Shown: positions 26,457-35,630, counted from the stretch's first letter. The stretch: DNA of 64,000 nt from Rathayibacter sp. VKM Ac-2760 (GCF_009834185.1 NZ_CP047173.1:2046001-2110000); one strand, 5' to 3'. Made by a program: numbers and translations. The notes: a model not told the origin generated them from the letters alone.

Positions 26457-27575
26457 GTGGATCCGAAGACGACGACGCGACGACGACGAACCGCTCGCCG
26501 CGCCGTCGAGGCAGGCGCGGTCGACGCGACGGCGGATGCGGTGAGCGAGAGCGCCGCTGCGCGGCCGTCCGCTCCGCGCATGGAGGACGTCGCCCGGCGA
26601 GCCGGAGTGGCGCTCGGAACGGTCTCGAACGTCCTGAACCGTCCCGGCGTCGTCTCCGCGGCGACGCGATCCCGAGTGCAGCAGGCGATCGAGGACCTCG
26701 GCTTCTCGCCCAACCGCGCTGCGCGCGCCCTCGCCGCCGGCACGAGCAGCACCCTCGGCTTCGTCGTGATCGACCTCAGCAACTCCTTCTTCCTCGACAT
26801 GACCCGCGGCGCGGAGCGCGCGGCCGAGACCGCGGGGATGACCGTCGTCCTCGGCAACACGGACATGCGCTCCCCCAAGCAGCGCACCTACCTCGACCTC
26901 TTCACGGAGGAGCAGGTCGCCGGAATCCTTCTCGCGCCGCTTCCCGGCACAGCGGAGGAGGCACGGGCGAAGCTCCCGCGCGGGCGGCGACTCGTCTTCC
27001 TCAACGACGCCGCCGTCGAGGGCGCCTGCACGGTGAGCGCGGACGACGAGCACGGCGGCTACCTCGCCGCTCGGCACCTGATCGAGCTCGGCCGTCGCCG
27101 CCTCGCCTTCGCGGGCGACCCCGCCTTCGCCGTGCCCGTGCGCGACCGACTCCGAGGAGTGCAGCGCGCGATCGCGGAGACGAACGGCTCGGTCTCGCTC
27201 GAGCTCGACCTGACCGCGGAGGTGCAGATCGAGGACGGCCGGCGCTTCGGGCACCTCCTCGCCTCGCGTGCGCCGGCAGAGCGCCCCGACGGTGTCATCG
27301 CCGCCGCCGACCTGCTCGCTCTCGGCGTGCTGCAGTCTCTCCTCGCGCAGCCGGACCTGCGGGTCCCCGAGGACATCGCGATCACCGGCTACGACGACAA
27401 CAGGTCTGCATGGGACAGCGTCGTGCCCATCACGACACTCGCTCAGCCTGGTGAGGCCATGGGCGAGGCGGCGGCCCGCCTGCTCCTCGACGAAATCTCG
27501 AAACCCGACCACGAGCATCACCACGAGGTGCTGCAGCCCCAGCTGGTCGTCCGAGGCAGCACCCTCGTCCGCTGA
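26457..27575 (+). CDS. LacI-family regulator of the beta-glucan genes
   Basis: A 372-residue LacI protein. The HTH and hinge read MEDVARRAGVALGTVSNVLN and then GFSPNRAARALAAGTSSTLG. The periplasmic-binding-like sensor follows (FVVIDLSNSFFLDMTRGAER ... VPEDIAITGYDDN). The GTG at 26457 gives an unusually long Arg-rich N-terminus of about 40 residues before the HTH; the ATG at 26580 would give a standard start. Codon use upstream of that ATG looks coding, so I kept the longer form with modest confidence. Located between GH16 and GH42, it is the natural candidate to bind the TTGAAGCGC operators of GH30 and GH3. Confidence 0.85.
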   Translation: MDPKTTTRRRRTARRAVEAGAVDATADAVSESAAARPSAPRMEDVARRAGVALGTVSNVLNRPGVVSAATRSRVQQAIEDLGFSPNRAARALAAGTSSTLGFVVIDLSNSFFLDMTRGAERAAETAGMTVVLGNTDMRSPKQRTYLDLFTEEQVAGILLAPLPGTAEEARAKLPRGRRLVFLNDAAVEGACTVSADDEHGGYLAARHLIELGRRRLAFAGDPAFAVPVRDRLRGVQRAIAETNGSVSLELDLTAEVQIEDGRRFGHLLASRAPAERPDGVIAAADLLALGVLQSLLAQPDLRVPEDIAITGYDDNRSAWDSVVPITTLAQPGEAMGEAAARLLLDEISKPDHEHHHEVLQPQLVVRGSTLVR

Positions 27576-27692
27576 CGACTCGATACCGGTGCGGGATGCT
27601 CCCATCGAGCTCGAGGCCGAGCGTCAGTCGACACCTTCTCGATCGCCTCCGGAGATGCCACCCGACAGCGACGCGGGAGTGACTCTCGGCTG

Positions 27693-29711
27693 TCAGCCGA
27701 GCCTGTTCTCGCTCCCGCGGATCACCGCGACTCCTCGTGGCGGAATGCTCCGCTGCCCGAAGAGGTCCGGTTCGCCGCCGGGCAGCGGAACCGTCCGCTC
27801 AGTGCGATTGACGAGGAAGTCGAACACGGTGCCGTCGATCGTCCGCCGCGAGGGGAAGACAGCGCCGACCACCTCCGCTGAGAGCTCGGAGACGACCCCG
27901 GCGGCGTCGAGCAGCTCGGTGACGACGGCGAGGAGGTCGGACTCTCGGAGGCGCGTGGAGACGTAGGAGGCGCTGCCCGCTTCCGCCGCGCGGCGCGTCA
28001 CCGCCGGTTCGCCGGCGTGCCGTCCCGTCGCGTAGCGGCGGAGCACGCTCGTCTCAGGGCTCCGGAGCTGGATCCCCTCGGCCCACAGGGACCCGCGCAG
28101 GTCACCCTCCAGCAGGACGTCCTCGCCCTCGAGGAGCGGGTGGAACTCCTCCACCCGGATCCCGAGGAGGTCGCGCAGCGCACCCGGGTAGCCGCCGGCG
28201 ACGACGTGGTCGTTCTCGTCGGCGATCCCCGAGAAGTACGTGGTGATCAGGTTCCCGCCGCCCTCGACGTAGGCGGTCAGCTCGCGACCCGTCCGCCCGG
28301 AGACGAGGTAGAGCATCGGAGCGACGACGACGTCGTAGGGGGTGAGGTCGGTGCCCGGGGTGATCACGTCCGCGCGGATGCCGGCGTCGGCGAGCGCGCG
28401 CCACCAGTCCAGCGCCTCACGTCGGTAGCGCAGCAGCGTGCTCGGGTGCGACTCCAACTCGCTCGCCCACCAGGAGTCCCAGTCGAACAGGACGGCAACC
28501 GGGGCCGCCTCGCGCCGGCTCCCCGCCACGTCGTCCAGCAGGCGCAGCCGCTCCCCCAGCTGCACGACGTCGCGGAACAGCTCGCTGTCCTCTCCGGCGT
28601 GGGGCAGCATCGCGGAGTGGAACTTCTCCGCGCCGGCGACGGACTGCCGCCACTGGAAGTAGCAGACGGCGTCGGCACCGTAGGCGACGTGGGTGAGGGC
28701 GTCGCGCGCCATCTCCCCTGGCTGCTTCGGCTGGTTGACCGGCTGCCAGTTCACCGCGCTGGTCGAATGCTCCATCAGGAACCACGGCGAACCCTGCGCG
28801 ACGCCCGAGGTCAGCGCCGCCGAGAAGGCCAGCTCGTCGAAGGACTGCTCCCCGGCGAAGCGGTAGTGGTCGTTGGAGACGAAGTCGACCTCCCGCGCCC
28901 AGTCGTCGTAGGCGGCGTGGTTCTTCCCCTCCATGATCATGAAGTTGGTCGTGACCGGGATGTCGGGGGTGATCCGCCGCAGCACCTCGCGCTCGGCGAC
29001 GAGGTACTCCTTCAGGGCATCGGAGGAGAAGCGCAGGAAGTCCAGGCGCTGGGTCGGGTTCGGCAGGGCCGCCACCAGACGAGGGGTGAGCACCTCCTCG
29101 AACGAGCTGTAGCGCTGCGACCAGAACGCCGTCCCCCACGCCGCGTTGAGCCCGTCGATGTCGGTGTAGCGGTGCTCAAGCCAGGTGCGGAACGCCCGCG
29201 TGGCGTCCTCGGAGTGGTCCCAGGCGTTGTGGCAGCCGAGCTCGTTGCTGACGTGCCAGGCGATGATCGCGGGGTGGTCCCGGTAGCGCTCGGCGATGCG
29301 CTCGACGAGCTCGAGGGCGTGTGCCCGGAAGACCGCGGAGGTGGGACGCCAGTGCTGCCGGCCCCCGGGCGAGAGGATCCTGCCGTCGGCGGTGACTGGG
29401 AGGATCTCCGGGTGGGCCAGCGTGAGCCAGGGCGGCGGGGAGGCGGTCGCCGTCGCCAGGTCGACGCCGATGCCGCCGGCGTGCAGCAGGTCGAGCACTT
29501 CGTCGAGCCAGGCGAAATCCCACTGGTCGGCGGTGGGCTGGATCCTCGCCCAGGAAAAGATGGCGACGGAGACGACGTCGACCCCGGCCTCCTGCATCAG
29601 CCGGACGTCCTCGGCCCAGACCTCGCGCGGCCACTGGTCCGGGTTGTAGTCGGCGCCTAAGGATATGCGCGGGGCGCGCTCCTCGCCGGTGCGGAGCCAT
29701 CGGTGGTCCAT
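27693..29711 (-). CDS. GH42 beta-galactosidase (cytoplasmic)
   Basis: A 672-residue enzyme without signal peptide. The GH42 start motif is ISLGADYNPDQWP. The barrel has the acid/base Glu157 in WHVSNELGCHNAW and the nucleophile Glu314 in FLMEHSTSAVNW. A trimerisation domain (about 390-600, with PYDVVVAPMLYLVSGRTGRE) and a small C-terminal beta domain complete the family layout at normal length. It hydrolyses terminal beta-galactosides, such as those from plant galactans or arabinogalactans taken up by a transporter. It is convergent with the LacI gene (117 bp gap). The SDR gene just upstream has the same direction and could be co-transcribed. Confidence 0.9.
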   Translation of the reverse strand: MDHRWLRTGEERAPRISLGADYNPDQWPREVWAEDVRLMQEAGVDVVSVAIFSWARIQPTADQWDFAWLDEVLDLLHAGGIGVDLATATASPPPWLTLAHPEILPVTADGRILSPGGRQHWRPTSAVFRAHALELVERIAERYRDHPAIIAWHVSNELGCHNAWDHSEDATRAFRTWLEHRYTDIDGLNAAWGTAFWSQRYSSFEEVLTPRLVAALPNPTQRLDFLRFSSDALKEYLVAEREVLRRITPDIPVTTNFMIMEGKNHAAYDDWAREVDFVSNDHYRFAGEQSFDELAFSAALTSGVAQGSPWFLMEHSTSAVNWQPVNQPKQPGEMARDALTHVAYGADAVCYFQWRQSVAGAEKFHSAMLPHAGEDSELFRDVVQLGERLRLLDDVAGSRREAAPVAVLFDWDSWWASELESHPSTLLRYRREALDWWRALADAGIRADVITPGTDLTPYDVVVAPMLYLVSGRTGRELTAYVEGGGNLITTYFSGIADENDHVVAGGYPGALRDLLGIRVEEFHPLLEGEDVLLEGDLRGSLWAEGIQLRSPETSVLRRYATGRHAGEPAVTRRAAEAGSASYVSTRLRESDLLAVVTELLDAAGVVSELSAEVVGAVFPSRRTIDGTVFDFLVNRTERTVPLPGGEPDLFGQRSIPPRGVAVIRGSENRLG

Positions 29712-29805
29712 TGAAGCCTCTCGTCGGTGTCCGCGCGCCGTGGAGACGGCGACCGCGGGTCGTGTGGGGTCGAATCGGGTCGGTTCGAGCGCGGGTCGAG
29801 CGCGA

Positions 29806-30540
29806 TCAGGCGGAGCGCTGGGAGAGCGGGGAGATCACGAGCTCGTCGATCCGCACGTGGCGCGGTGCGTCGATGACGAACATCGCCGAGCGGGCGACGT
29901 CGGCGGGTGCGAGCATCACCGCGCGGGCCGCCGCGCCGGGGACCTCGGGTCGCTGGCGCAGGAAGTCGCTGTCGATGTCCCCGGGGCAGAGCAGGGTCGC
30001 GCGGACGCCAGCGTCGGCCTCCTGGTCGTTGAGGGTGCGGACCACCGGGGCGAGTGCCGTCTTGCCGGCGCTGTAGGCGACGCCTGCACCGGGCGAGGGC
30101 CGCCAGCCCGCGATCGAGGAGATCACGACGATCACGCCGGATGCGGCGCGCAGTCCCGGCAGAGCGGCGTCGGCACTGCGGACGACGCCGAGGAGGTTGG
30201 TCTGCACGACGGCCGCGAACTCCGCCATCGACTGGTCCGCCCACGCCCGCTGCGGGGTGTTGGCACCGGCGGAGAGGATCACGGCGTCCAGGCGGTCGGT
30301 GCCGGCCGCGGCGGCGATCGCCTCGACGCGCTCGCGGGCGTCGTCCGCGGTGACGTCGAACGGTAGCTCGAGGGCGGTGCCGCCGGCGGCGCGGACGAGC
30401 CCGGCCGTCTCGGCGAGCTCGGGCGCCCTGCGCCCCGAGAGGGCGACGGTCCACCCCCGCTCCCCCAGGGCCGTCGCGCAGGCGCGCCCCACTCCGCTTC
30501 CGGCTCCTGTCACCCAGGCGACTCGCAACTCCGCGTTCAT
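29806..30540 (-). CDS. Short-chain dehydrogenase/reductase (classical SDR)
   Basis: A 244-residue oxidoreductase. The cofactor motif is VTGAGSGVGRACATAL. The NAG-type segment appears as ILSAGANTPQR. The active-site pattern shows Ser in VVISSIAGW and Tyr/Lys in AYSAGKTAL. The loop CPGDIDSDF follows. It is divergent from a second SDR gene at 30586, and the 45 bp between the starts hold overlapping promoter elements. A leaderless start at ATG 30540 is likely because an AT-rich -10-like box sits only a few bases upstream. The substrate is unknown, perhaps a sugar alcohol or sugar acid. Confidence 0.88.
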   Translation of the reverse strand: MNAELRVAWVTGAGSGVGRACATALGERGWTVALSGRRAPELAETAGLVRAAGGTALELPFDVTADDARERVEAIAAAAGTDRLDAVILSAGANTPQRAWADQSMAEFAAVVQTNLLGVVRSADAALPGLRAASGVIVVISSIAGWRPSPGAGVAYSAGKTALAPVVRTLNDQEADAGVRATLLCPGDIDSDFLRQRPEVPGAAARAVMLAPADVARSAMFVIDAPRHVRIDELVISPLSQRSA

Positions 30541-30585
30541 GGGATCTATAATAAGCAGACTTTTCGGGAACGGCGGGGGCAAGAC
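30541..30585. promoter_or_regulatory. Overlapping divergent promoters of two SDR genes
   Basis: TATAAT (30547-30552) serves the rightward gene as a near-perfect -10 box. On the other strand the same bases read TTATTATAG beside the leftward ATG. The 45-bp spacer implies that the two genes compete for or share polymerase. Confidence 0.5.
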
Positions 30586-31359
30586 ATGCTGGTGGATCTC
30601 ACGGATCGAATCGTTCTGGTGACGGGTGGTGGCCGGGGTATCGGGCGGGCGCTCTCCGAGCGCTTCGCCCGCGAGGGTGCGAAGGTCGCGGCGTTCGACG
30701 TCGCTTTTCCGGAGGGCACGCCCAACGGCGTCCTGCAGATCGAGGGCGATGTGACCGAGCCCGACTCTGTCGCGGACGGGGTCTCTCGCGTCGCGGCGCA
30801 CTTCGGCGGCATCGACGTCCTGGTCAACAACGCGGGGATCAACGTGGAGGGCCGGGTGGAGGATCTCGATCCGGCCGCCTGGCGCCGCTGCTTCGACGTC
30901 AACGTCGCCGGCGTGTTCCTGATGTCGCAGGCGGTGCTGCCGCACGTGAAGGCCTCCGATCACGGCCGCATCCTCAACGCGGCCTCGTTCGCGGCGATCG
31001 TGCCGTCGGTGGGGGCCGCCGCCTACGGGGCATCGAAGGCGGCCGTCGTGCAGTTCACCCGGGTGCTCGCCGGCGAGCTGGGACCCTGGGGCGTGACCGT
31101 CAACGCCTACGCTCCAGGCATGGTCCCGAGCGCGATGAACGGCTTCGAGACGATGCCGCAGGCGACGCAGGACCGCCTGCTCGACACGCTGACCCTCCGC
31201 CGCTGGGGCACCGCGGACAGCATCGCCGACCTGCTCGTCTTCCTCGCGAGCGACGCCGCCGACTACATCACGGGAACCCTCGTCGACGTGAGCGGCGGCA
31301 AGCTCGCCACGCAGCTCCCGCAGCGCGCCTACGAGGGAGCGGTCCCACCCGCCTCATGA
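30586..31359 (+). CDS. Short-chain dehydrogenase/reductase (FabG-like)
   Basis: A 257-residue SDR. It has TGGGRGIGRALSERF for cofactor binding, the structural motif VLVNNAGINVEGR, the catalytic Ser of LNAASFAAIVPS and YGASKAAVVQF. Asp in FDVAFP after beta-2 suggests NAD rather than NADP. Length is typical. Its stop overlaps the GntR start by four bases (ATGA), so the two are translationally coupled. This resembles sugar-acid or galactonate-type catabolic operons that carry their own FadR-type regulator. Confidence 0.9.
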   Translation: MLVDLTDRIVLVTGGGRGIGRALSERFAREGAKVAAFDVAFPEGTPNGVLQIEGDVTEPDSVADGVSRVAAHFGGIDVLVNNAGINVEGRVEDLDPAAWRRCFDVNVAGVFLMSQAVLPHVKASDHGRILNAASFAAIVPSVGAAAYGASKAAVVQFTRVLAGELGPWGVTVNAYAPGMVPSAMNGFETMPQATQDRLLDTLTLRRWGTADSIADLLVFLASDAADYITGTLVDVSGGKLATQLPQRAYEGAVPPAS

Positions 31360-32087
31360 CCCGTCAACGCACCCTCGTCGACACCGTCGGCACCGCCGTC
31401 GTCCGCGGCGACCTGCCGGCGGGGACGGTGCTCGGCATCGAGGCGCTCGCCCGCGAGCACGGCGTCTCGCGCTCCGTCATCCGGGAGGCCCTGCGCATCC
31501 TGGAGACTCTCGGCATGATCGTCGCCCGCCAGCGGGTGGGGATCACCGTCCTCGGCCGCGAGCACTGGCAGCTCCTGGACCCGCGGGTCATCGCCTGGCG
31601 CTCGCACGCGGACGACGCGCAGACGCAGCTCCGCGAGCTGATGCAGCTGCGGACGATCCTCGAGCCGGCCGCGGCGGAGCTCGCCACGGCCCAGGGCACG
31701 GACGAACAGCTGTCCGCGATCGTCCGGGCGGCCGAGGAGATGACCGCGACCTACCGTGACCGGCGGGTCGCCGCGTTCGCGCGGGCCGACCTCGACTTCC
31801 ACTCGGCGATCGTCGCCGCGGCGTCCAGCTCCGTCCTCGCGCAGCTCTCCGACACCGTCCTCGCCGCCCTGCGGCTGCGCTACTCCGGGAGCGTGCCGGT
31901 CTTCGGCGCGGAGGGCGAGCGGGCCCTGGCCCTCCACGTCCGGCTCGCCGACGCCCTCGCCGCCCGCGACGCCGCGGCGGCGGTCGACCTCACCCGTGCG
32001 CTCGTCGACCAGACCCGCGGCCGCCTCGAGGAGCCTGTGGAGCACCCGGACGATGCGGTCGCGGCGACGTCGGGAAGCGGCTCATGA
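31356..32087 (+). CDS. GntR/FadR-family transcriptional regulator
   Basis: A 243-residue regulator. The winged-helix start has RGDLPAGTVLGIEALAREHG then VSRSVIREALRILETLGMIV. The FadR-type FCD ligand domain has LDFHSAIVAAASSSVLAQLS and the metal-ligand His of ALHVRLADAL. This group senses sugar acids or organic acids. It overlaps the SDR stop. Downstream is the relic of a gluconolactonase-like gene, which fits a sugar-acid pathway. Confidence 0.9.
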   Translation: MTRQRTLVDTVGTAVVRGDLPAGTVLGIEALAREHGVSRSVIREALRILETLGMIVARQRVGITVLGREHWQLLDPRVIAWRSHADDAQTQLRELMQLRTILEPAAAELATAQGTDEQLSAIVRAAEEMTATYRDRRVAAFARADLDFHSAIVAAASSSVLAQLSDTVLAALRLRYSGSVPVFGAEGERALALHVRLADALAARDAAAAVDLTRALVDQTRGRLEEPVEHPDDAVAATSGSGS

Positions 32088-32181
32088 GTCCCGCCGTCCC
32101 CGGCGGCACGACGATCCGCGACGAGGGAGCGCTGCAGGCGGCGGCGTGAGGCTTCGTCACCACGACCCTCCGGCGAGCTGA

Positions 32182-32280
32182 TCGGCGTCCACCCTCGACG
32201 CCCCGCGGGTCTCCGGCGTGACTTTCGGCGGGTGCGATCTGGACACGCTGTTCATCACGACGCGCCGAGAGGACCACTCC
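32182..32280 (+). pseudogene. SMP-30/gluconolactonase-like C-terminal remnant
   Basis: This stretch encodes VSGVTFGGCDLDTLFITT, which matches the closing strand of SMP-30/gluconolactonase/LRE propellers (usually TFGGPDLDTLYVTT). No start or body of the enzyme is present. A 21-codon frame beginning at ATG 32084, overlapping the GntR stop, could be what is left of the N-terminus. I infer that a lactonase gene once followed the regulator and has been largely deleted. Confidence 0.6.
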
Positions 32281-32292
32281 CCCGCCGATGCC

Positions 32293-32329
32293 GAGAGCGC
32301 GGCGCGGGGAGGTCCCGCGCCGCGCTCTC
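32293..32329. terminator. Strong hairpin, terminator
   Basis: Perfect 16-bp GC-rich arms (32293-32308 and 32314-32329) with a 5-base loop. It lies 21 bp beyond the leftward ABC-operon stop at 32351 and after the rightward SDR-GntR unit, so it may terminate from both sides. Confidence 0.8.
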
Positions 32330-32350
32330 GTGTCGCTCAGCGCATCCGTG

Positions 32351-33709
32351 TCACTTGTTGACGGAGAAGCCCTGCTGGTCGCCGTACTCGACGAGCTGGT
32401 CCTGCCAGTTCATCAGTCCGCTGCCGATGTCCTGGTTGTTGACGAAGGACTGACCGACGGTGTCGGAGTAGACGCTGTTGGCGTAGACCTGGAAGGGCAG
32501 GTACTGCCAGCCGGTGCTGACGTTCCGCGAGGCGTCGACGAGGACCTCGTTGATCGGCTGGCCGCCGAAGTACTCGGGGGTCTGCGCGAGGAACTCGTCG
32601 GACTCGAGGTCGGCGACGGTCGCGGGGAAGCCGCCGGACTGGAGGAAGATCTCGACGCTCTCGTCGTCCGAGTTCAGCCAGCGGACGAAGGCGGCGGCCA
32701 GGGCCTTGTTCTCGCTCTGCTCGAGCACGACCTGCCCGCCGCCGCCGTTCTCCGAGTTGCTGCCGGTGTCGCCGTCGTAGGTGGGCAGTGGCGCGGCACG
32801 CCAGTTCCCCGCGGCCTCGGGCACGGAGGACTGCAGCACGCCGGGCATCCACGCGCCGCTGAGGAGGGTGGCGATGGTGCCGTCGCCGAGGGCGCGGTAC
32901 CACTCGTCGCTCCAGCTGGGGATGTCCGGCAGGAGCTCGCCCTCGGTGAGGCGCGACCAATTCGCAGCGAAGGCCTGCGAGCCCTCGTCCTCGAGGTCGA
33001 GGGTGATCGTGGTGCCGTCGTCTCCCACCTGGAACGGGCGGCCGCCGGCCTGCCAGATCATGCTTGTCGCGAAGCCGGGGTCGCTGGTGTCGCCGGCGAT
33101 GTAGGCGTCGGGGTTCGCCGTGTGCAGCTTCTGTGCGGCGGCGTAGTACTCGTCCCAGGTGGTGGGGACCTCGATGCCGTACTGGTCGAAGACGGCCTGG
33201 TTGTAGAACATGGCCATGGGGCCGGAGTCCTGCGGCAGGCCGTACAGGCCGCCGCCGATGCTTACCGAGCTCCAGGGGCCGGCGCTGTACAGGTCCTCGA
33301 GCTCGGCGAGACCGTACGGGGTCAGGTCCGCGAACGAGTCGGCCAGTGCGAATTGCGGGATGGCGAAGTACTCCACTTGGGCGACGTCGGGGGCACCTGA
33401 GCCGGCGGTGATGGCGTTCTGCAGCTGCGTGTACTGAGTCGTGCCGGTGCCGACGTTGACGACGTTCACGTCGACGTTCGGGTAGGCCTCCTCGAACGCG
33501 GCCACCTGCGCCTCGGCGGACGGAGTCCACGACCAGTAGGTCAGGCTGCCGCCCGCTTCGAGGGCCGCGTCCAGATCGGCCGCGTCGGCGTCCGAGCTCG
33601 TCGCGCCGCCGGCGGCGGAGCAGCCGGAGAGCACCAGTCCGAGAGTGAGAGCGGCGCCCGCCAGGGCGCCGAAGCGGCCGAGACGCCGCCCGCTGGTGGA
33701 GTGAGTCAT
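32351..33709 (-). CDS. ABC sugar transporter substrate-binding lipoprotein
   Basis: A 452-residue family 1 extracellular solute-binding protein. The signal has a basic start (SGRRLGRFGA) and lipobox LVLSGC, so it is lipid-anchored outside the membrane. Characteristic motifs are LTYWSWTPSAEAQVAAFEEA and later PDVAQVEYFAIPQFA. It delivers an oligosaccharide to the two permeases encoded just upstream. No ATPase gene is present, as is common when a shared MsiK-type ATPase is used. It is the last gene of a three-gene leftward operon ending in a strong hairpin. Confidence 0.93.
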   Translation of the reverse strand: MTHSTSGRRLGRFGALAGAALTLGLVLSGCSAAGGATSSDADAADLDAALEAGGSLTYWSWTPSAEAQVAAFEEAYPNVDVNVVNVGTGTTQYTQLQNAITAGSGAPDVAQVEYFAIPQFALADSFADLTPYGLAELEDLYSAGPWSSVSIGGGLYGLPQDSGPMAMFYNQAVFDQYGIEVPTTWDEYYAAAQKLHTANPDAYIAGDTSDPGFATSMIWQAGGRPFQVGDDGTTITLDLEDEGSQAFAANWSRLTEGELLPDIPSWSDEWYRALGDGTIATLLSGAWMPGVLQSSVPEAAGNWRAAPLPTYDGDTGSNSENGGGGQVVLEQSENKALAAAFVRWLNSDDESVEIFLQSGGFPATVADLESDEFLAQTPEYFGGQPINEVLVDASRNVSTGWQYLPFQVYANSVYSDTVGQSFVNNQDIGSGLMNWQDQLVEYGDQQGFSVNK

Positions 33710-33771
33710 GGGAGTTCCTTTCGAGTGACTTCGTTGTACGGGAAGGGAGGGGAGGAAGGAGGTGCGGAGAT

Positions 33772-34653
33772 TCACTGCTTGACGCTTCCGGCGGTCAGAC
33801 CCGACTGCCAGTAGCGCTGCAGGAACAGGAACGCGATGACGATCGGGACGATCGTGAGAAGCGAGCCGGTGATCACGAGGTTGTAGATCGGCTGGGCTCC
33901 GACGCCGGTCGCCTGGGCGCTCCACTGGCTGAGGCCGACCGTGAGCGGATACCAGGTCGGCTCGCTGAGCATGATGAGCGGCAGGAAGTAGTTGTTCCAA
34001 GTGGCGACGACGGTGAGGAGGACGACCGTGACGATGCCCGGGGAGAGCAGTCGCAGCGAGATGGTGAAGAAGGTGCGGAACTCGCTCGACCCGTCCATGC
34101 GTGCCGCCTCGAGCAGCTCGGTCGGCACGGCCTCAGTGGCGAAGCTCCAGATGAGGTAGAGCGCGAAGGGGCTCACGAGCGAGGGCAGGATCACCGCCCA
34201 GGGCGTGTTGGTCAGTCCCACCTGGCTGAACATCAGGAAGGTCGGCACGGCCAGCGCAGTGCCGGGCACCGCCACCGCCCCGAGGATCAGGGCGAAGACG
34301 CCCCGCTTCCCGGGGAAGTCGAACTTGGCGAGTCCGTAGCCGGCGACCGTCGCGAGGAGTGTCGCTCCGCCCGCTCCGACGACGACGTAGAGCAGGGTGT
34401 TGGCGAACCACTGCAGGAACACGCCGTCGCGGTAGGTGAGCGTCTCGTAGATGTTCTGGAAGAGCGCGAACTCGCCGCCGAAGCCGAGGCCGAAGGTGGA
34501 GAGCAGATCGCTCTGGCTCTTGGTCGCGTTGATGACGAGCCAGACCAGCGGGACCACCGAGTACACGACGAAGACGACCATCATGACGGCGAGCAGGATC
34601 GAGCGGCGCGGGCGTCGAGCGCGGGGGCTGGTGCGTGCGTAGGAGACGGTCAT
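33772..34653 (-). CDS. ABC sugar transporter permease (MalG-type)
   Basis: A 293-residue inner-membrane permease with six predicted helices. The cytoplasmic EAA loop, which contacts the ATPase, reads EAARMDGSSEFRTFFTISLR followed by LLSPGIV. The C-terminus SGLTAGSVKQ is characteristic of MalG-type subunits (the G-S-V-K tail). It starts one base past the end of the upstream permease gene. With the MalF-type subunit it forms the importer channel for an oligosaccharide. Confidence 0.93.
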   Translation of the reverse strand: MTVSYARTSPRARRPRRSILLAVMMVVFVVYSVVPLVWLVINATKSQSDLLSTFGLGFGGEFALFQNIYETLTYRDGVFLQWFANTLLYVVVGAGGATLLATVAGYGLAKFDFPGKRGVFALILGAVAVPGTALAVPTFLMFSQVGLTNTPWAVILPSLVSPFALYLIWSFATEAVPTELLEAARMDGSSEFRTFFTISLRLLSPGIVTVVLLTVVATWNNYFLPLIMLSEPTWYPLTVGLSQWSAQATGVGAQPIYNLVITGSLLTIVPIVIAFLFLQRYWQSGLTAGSVKQ

Positions 34654-34654
34654 C

Positions 34655-35563
34655 TCAGCGCACCTCGGAGCGCTGGCCGCGCAGCTGCACGATGTAGGCG
34701 ATGACGGCGGTCAAGAGGCCCATGACGATCGCCACCGTGGCCGAGTAGTTGTACTGCTGGCCGGCGAAGGAGAGGTTGTAGGCGTACATGTTCGGGGTGA
34801 AGTAGGTGGAGATCACGTTGGGGGCCAGTACTTTCAGGAGGTTCGGTTCGTTGAAGAGCTGGAAGCTGCCGATGATCGAGAAGATGGTGGCGATCACGAC
34901 CGCGCTGCGGATGGCCGGCAGCTTGATGCTCCACACCACTCGGAGGCCGCCCGCTCCATCGAGGTCCGCCGCCTCGTAGATGTCGGCGGGGATGACCTTC
35001 AGCGCCGCGTAGAAGATGAGCATGTTGTAGCCCAGGAACTCCCAGGTGACGATGTTGCCGATCGAGCCCAGCACCCACTCGGAGCTGAACGGCCGCAGGA
35101 TCTCCGCGCCGAGCAGATCGTTGACGCTGCCCGTGAGGCCGAACTGGTTGCCGTAGAGGAACCCCCAGATCAGCGCTGCCACGACACCGGGAACCGCGTA
35201 GGGCAGGAACAGCAGGATCCGGAACGCGCCTCGGCCGACCAGGTGGGCGCTGTCGATGGCGAGAGCGGCGACGAGGGAGAGCACCAGCATCACCGGGACC
35301 TGCACGATGAGGAACAGCGTGACGCGGCCCAGTGACTCCCAGAAGCGCGGGTCCTGCAGGAGGAGTGCGTAGTTCTCGAACCCGACGAACGCGTTGCCGC
35401 CGACCAGCTGCTGGCGGAACAGGCTGAGGTAGATCGCGTAGAGCACCGGCGCGACCAAGACCGCCAGGAACACGAGCATGAACGGGCCGATGAACCCCCA
35501 GCCCCGCCAGTCGCGGCGGGCGCGGCGGGCGCTCACCGGTCGGGCAGTCGTCAGAGACACCAT
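34655..35563 (-). CDS. ABC sugar transporter permease (MalF/UgpA-type)
   Basis: A 302-residue membrane permease with six predicted helices, starting MVSLTTARPVSARRARRDWR. The EAA loop is present as YEAADLDGAGGLRVVWSIKL. FVGFENYALLLQDPRFWESL is the typical periplasmic segment of this subunit. It is the first gene of the operon. The 134-bp spacer to the divergent LacI gene holds a perfect 14-bp palindrome at 35591. Confidence 0.93.
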   Translation of the reverse strand: MVSLTTARPVSARRARRDWRGWGFIGPFMLVFLAVLVAPVLYAIYLSLFRQQLVGGNAFVGFENYALLLQDPRFWESLGRVTLFLIVQVPVMLVLSLVAALAIDSAHLVGRGAFRILLFLPYAVPGVVAALIWGFLYGNQFGLTGSVNDLLGAEILRPFSSEWVLGSIGNIVTWEFLGYNMLIFYAALKVIPADIYEAADLDGAGGLRVVWSIKLPAIRSAVVIATIFSIIGSFQLFNEPNLLKVLAPNVISTYFTPNMYAYNLSFAGQQYNYSATVAIVMGLLTAVIAYIVQLRGQRSEVR

Positions 35564-35590
35564 CGTCGCTCCTCAGTCGTTAAGATTATT

Positions 35591-35604
35591 GGTCACGTGA
35601 CCAT
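35591..35604. promoter_or_regulatory. LacI-type operator for the ABC importer
   Basis: TGGTCACGTGACCA is a perfect 14-bp palindrome with the central CG typical of LacI sites. It lies between the divergent permease (35563) and LacI (35698) genes and probably controls both. Confidence 0.8.
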
Positions 35605-35630
35605 CTGAGTTCGGACTCTAGCATGGACCC

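Noticed and set aside
21973..26544. A 1523-codon open frame on the + strand
   Set aside because: Antisense to the GH3 and GH16 genes, with no domains and shadow-like composition.
32084..32149. A 21-codon ORF overlapping the GntR stop
   Set aside because: It is too short to support alone; it is mentioned only as a possible start of the decayed lactonase gene.
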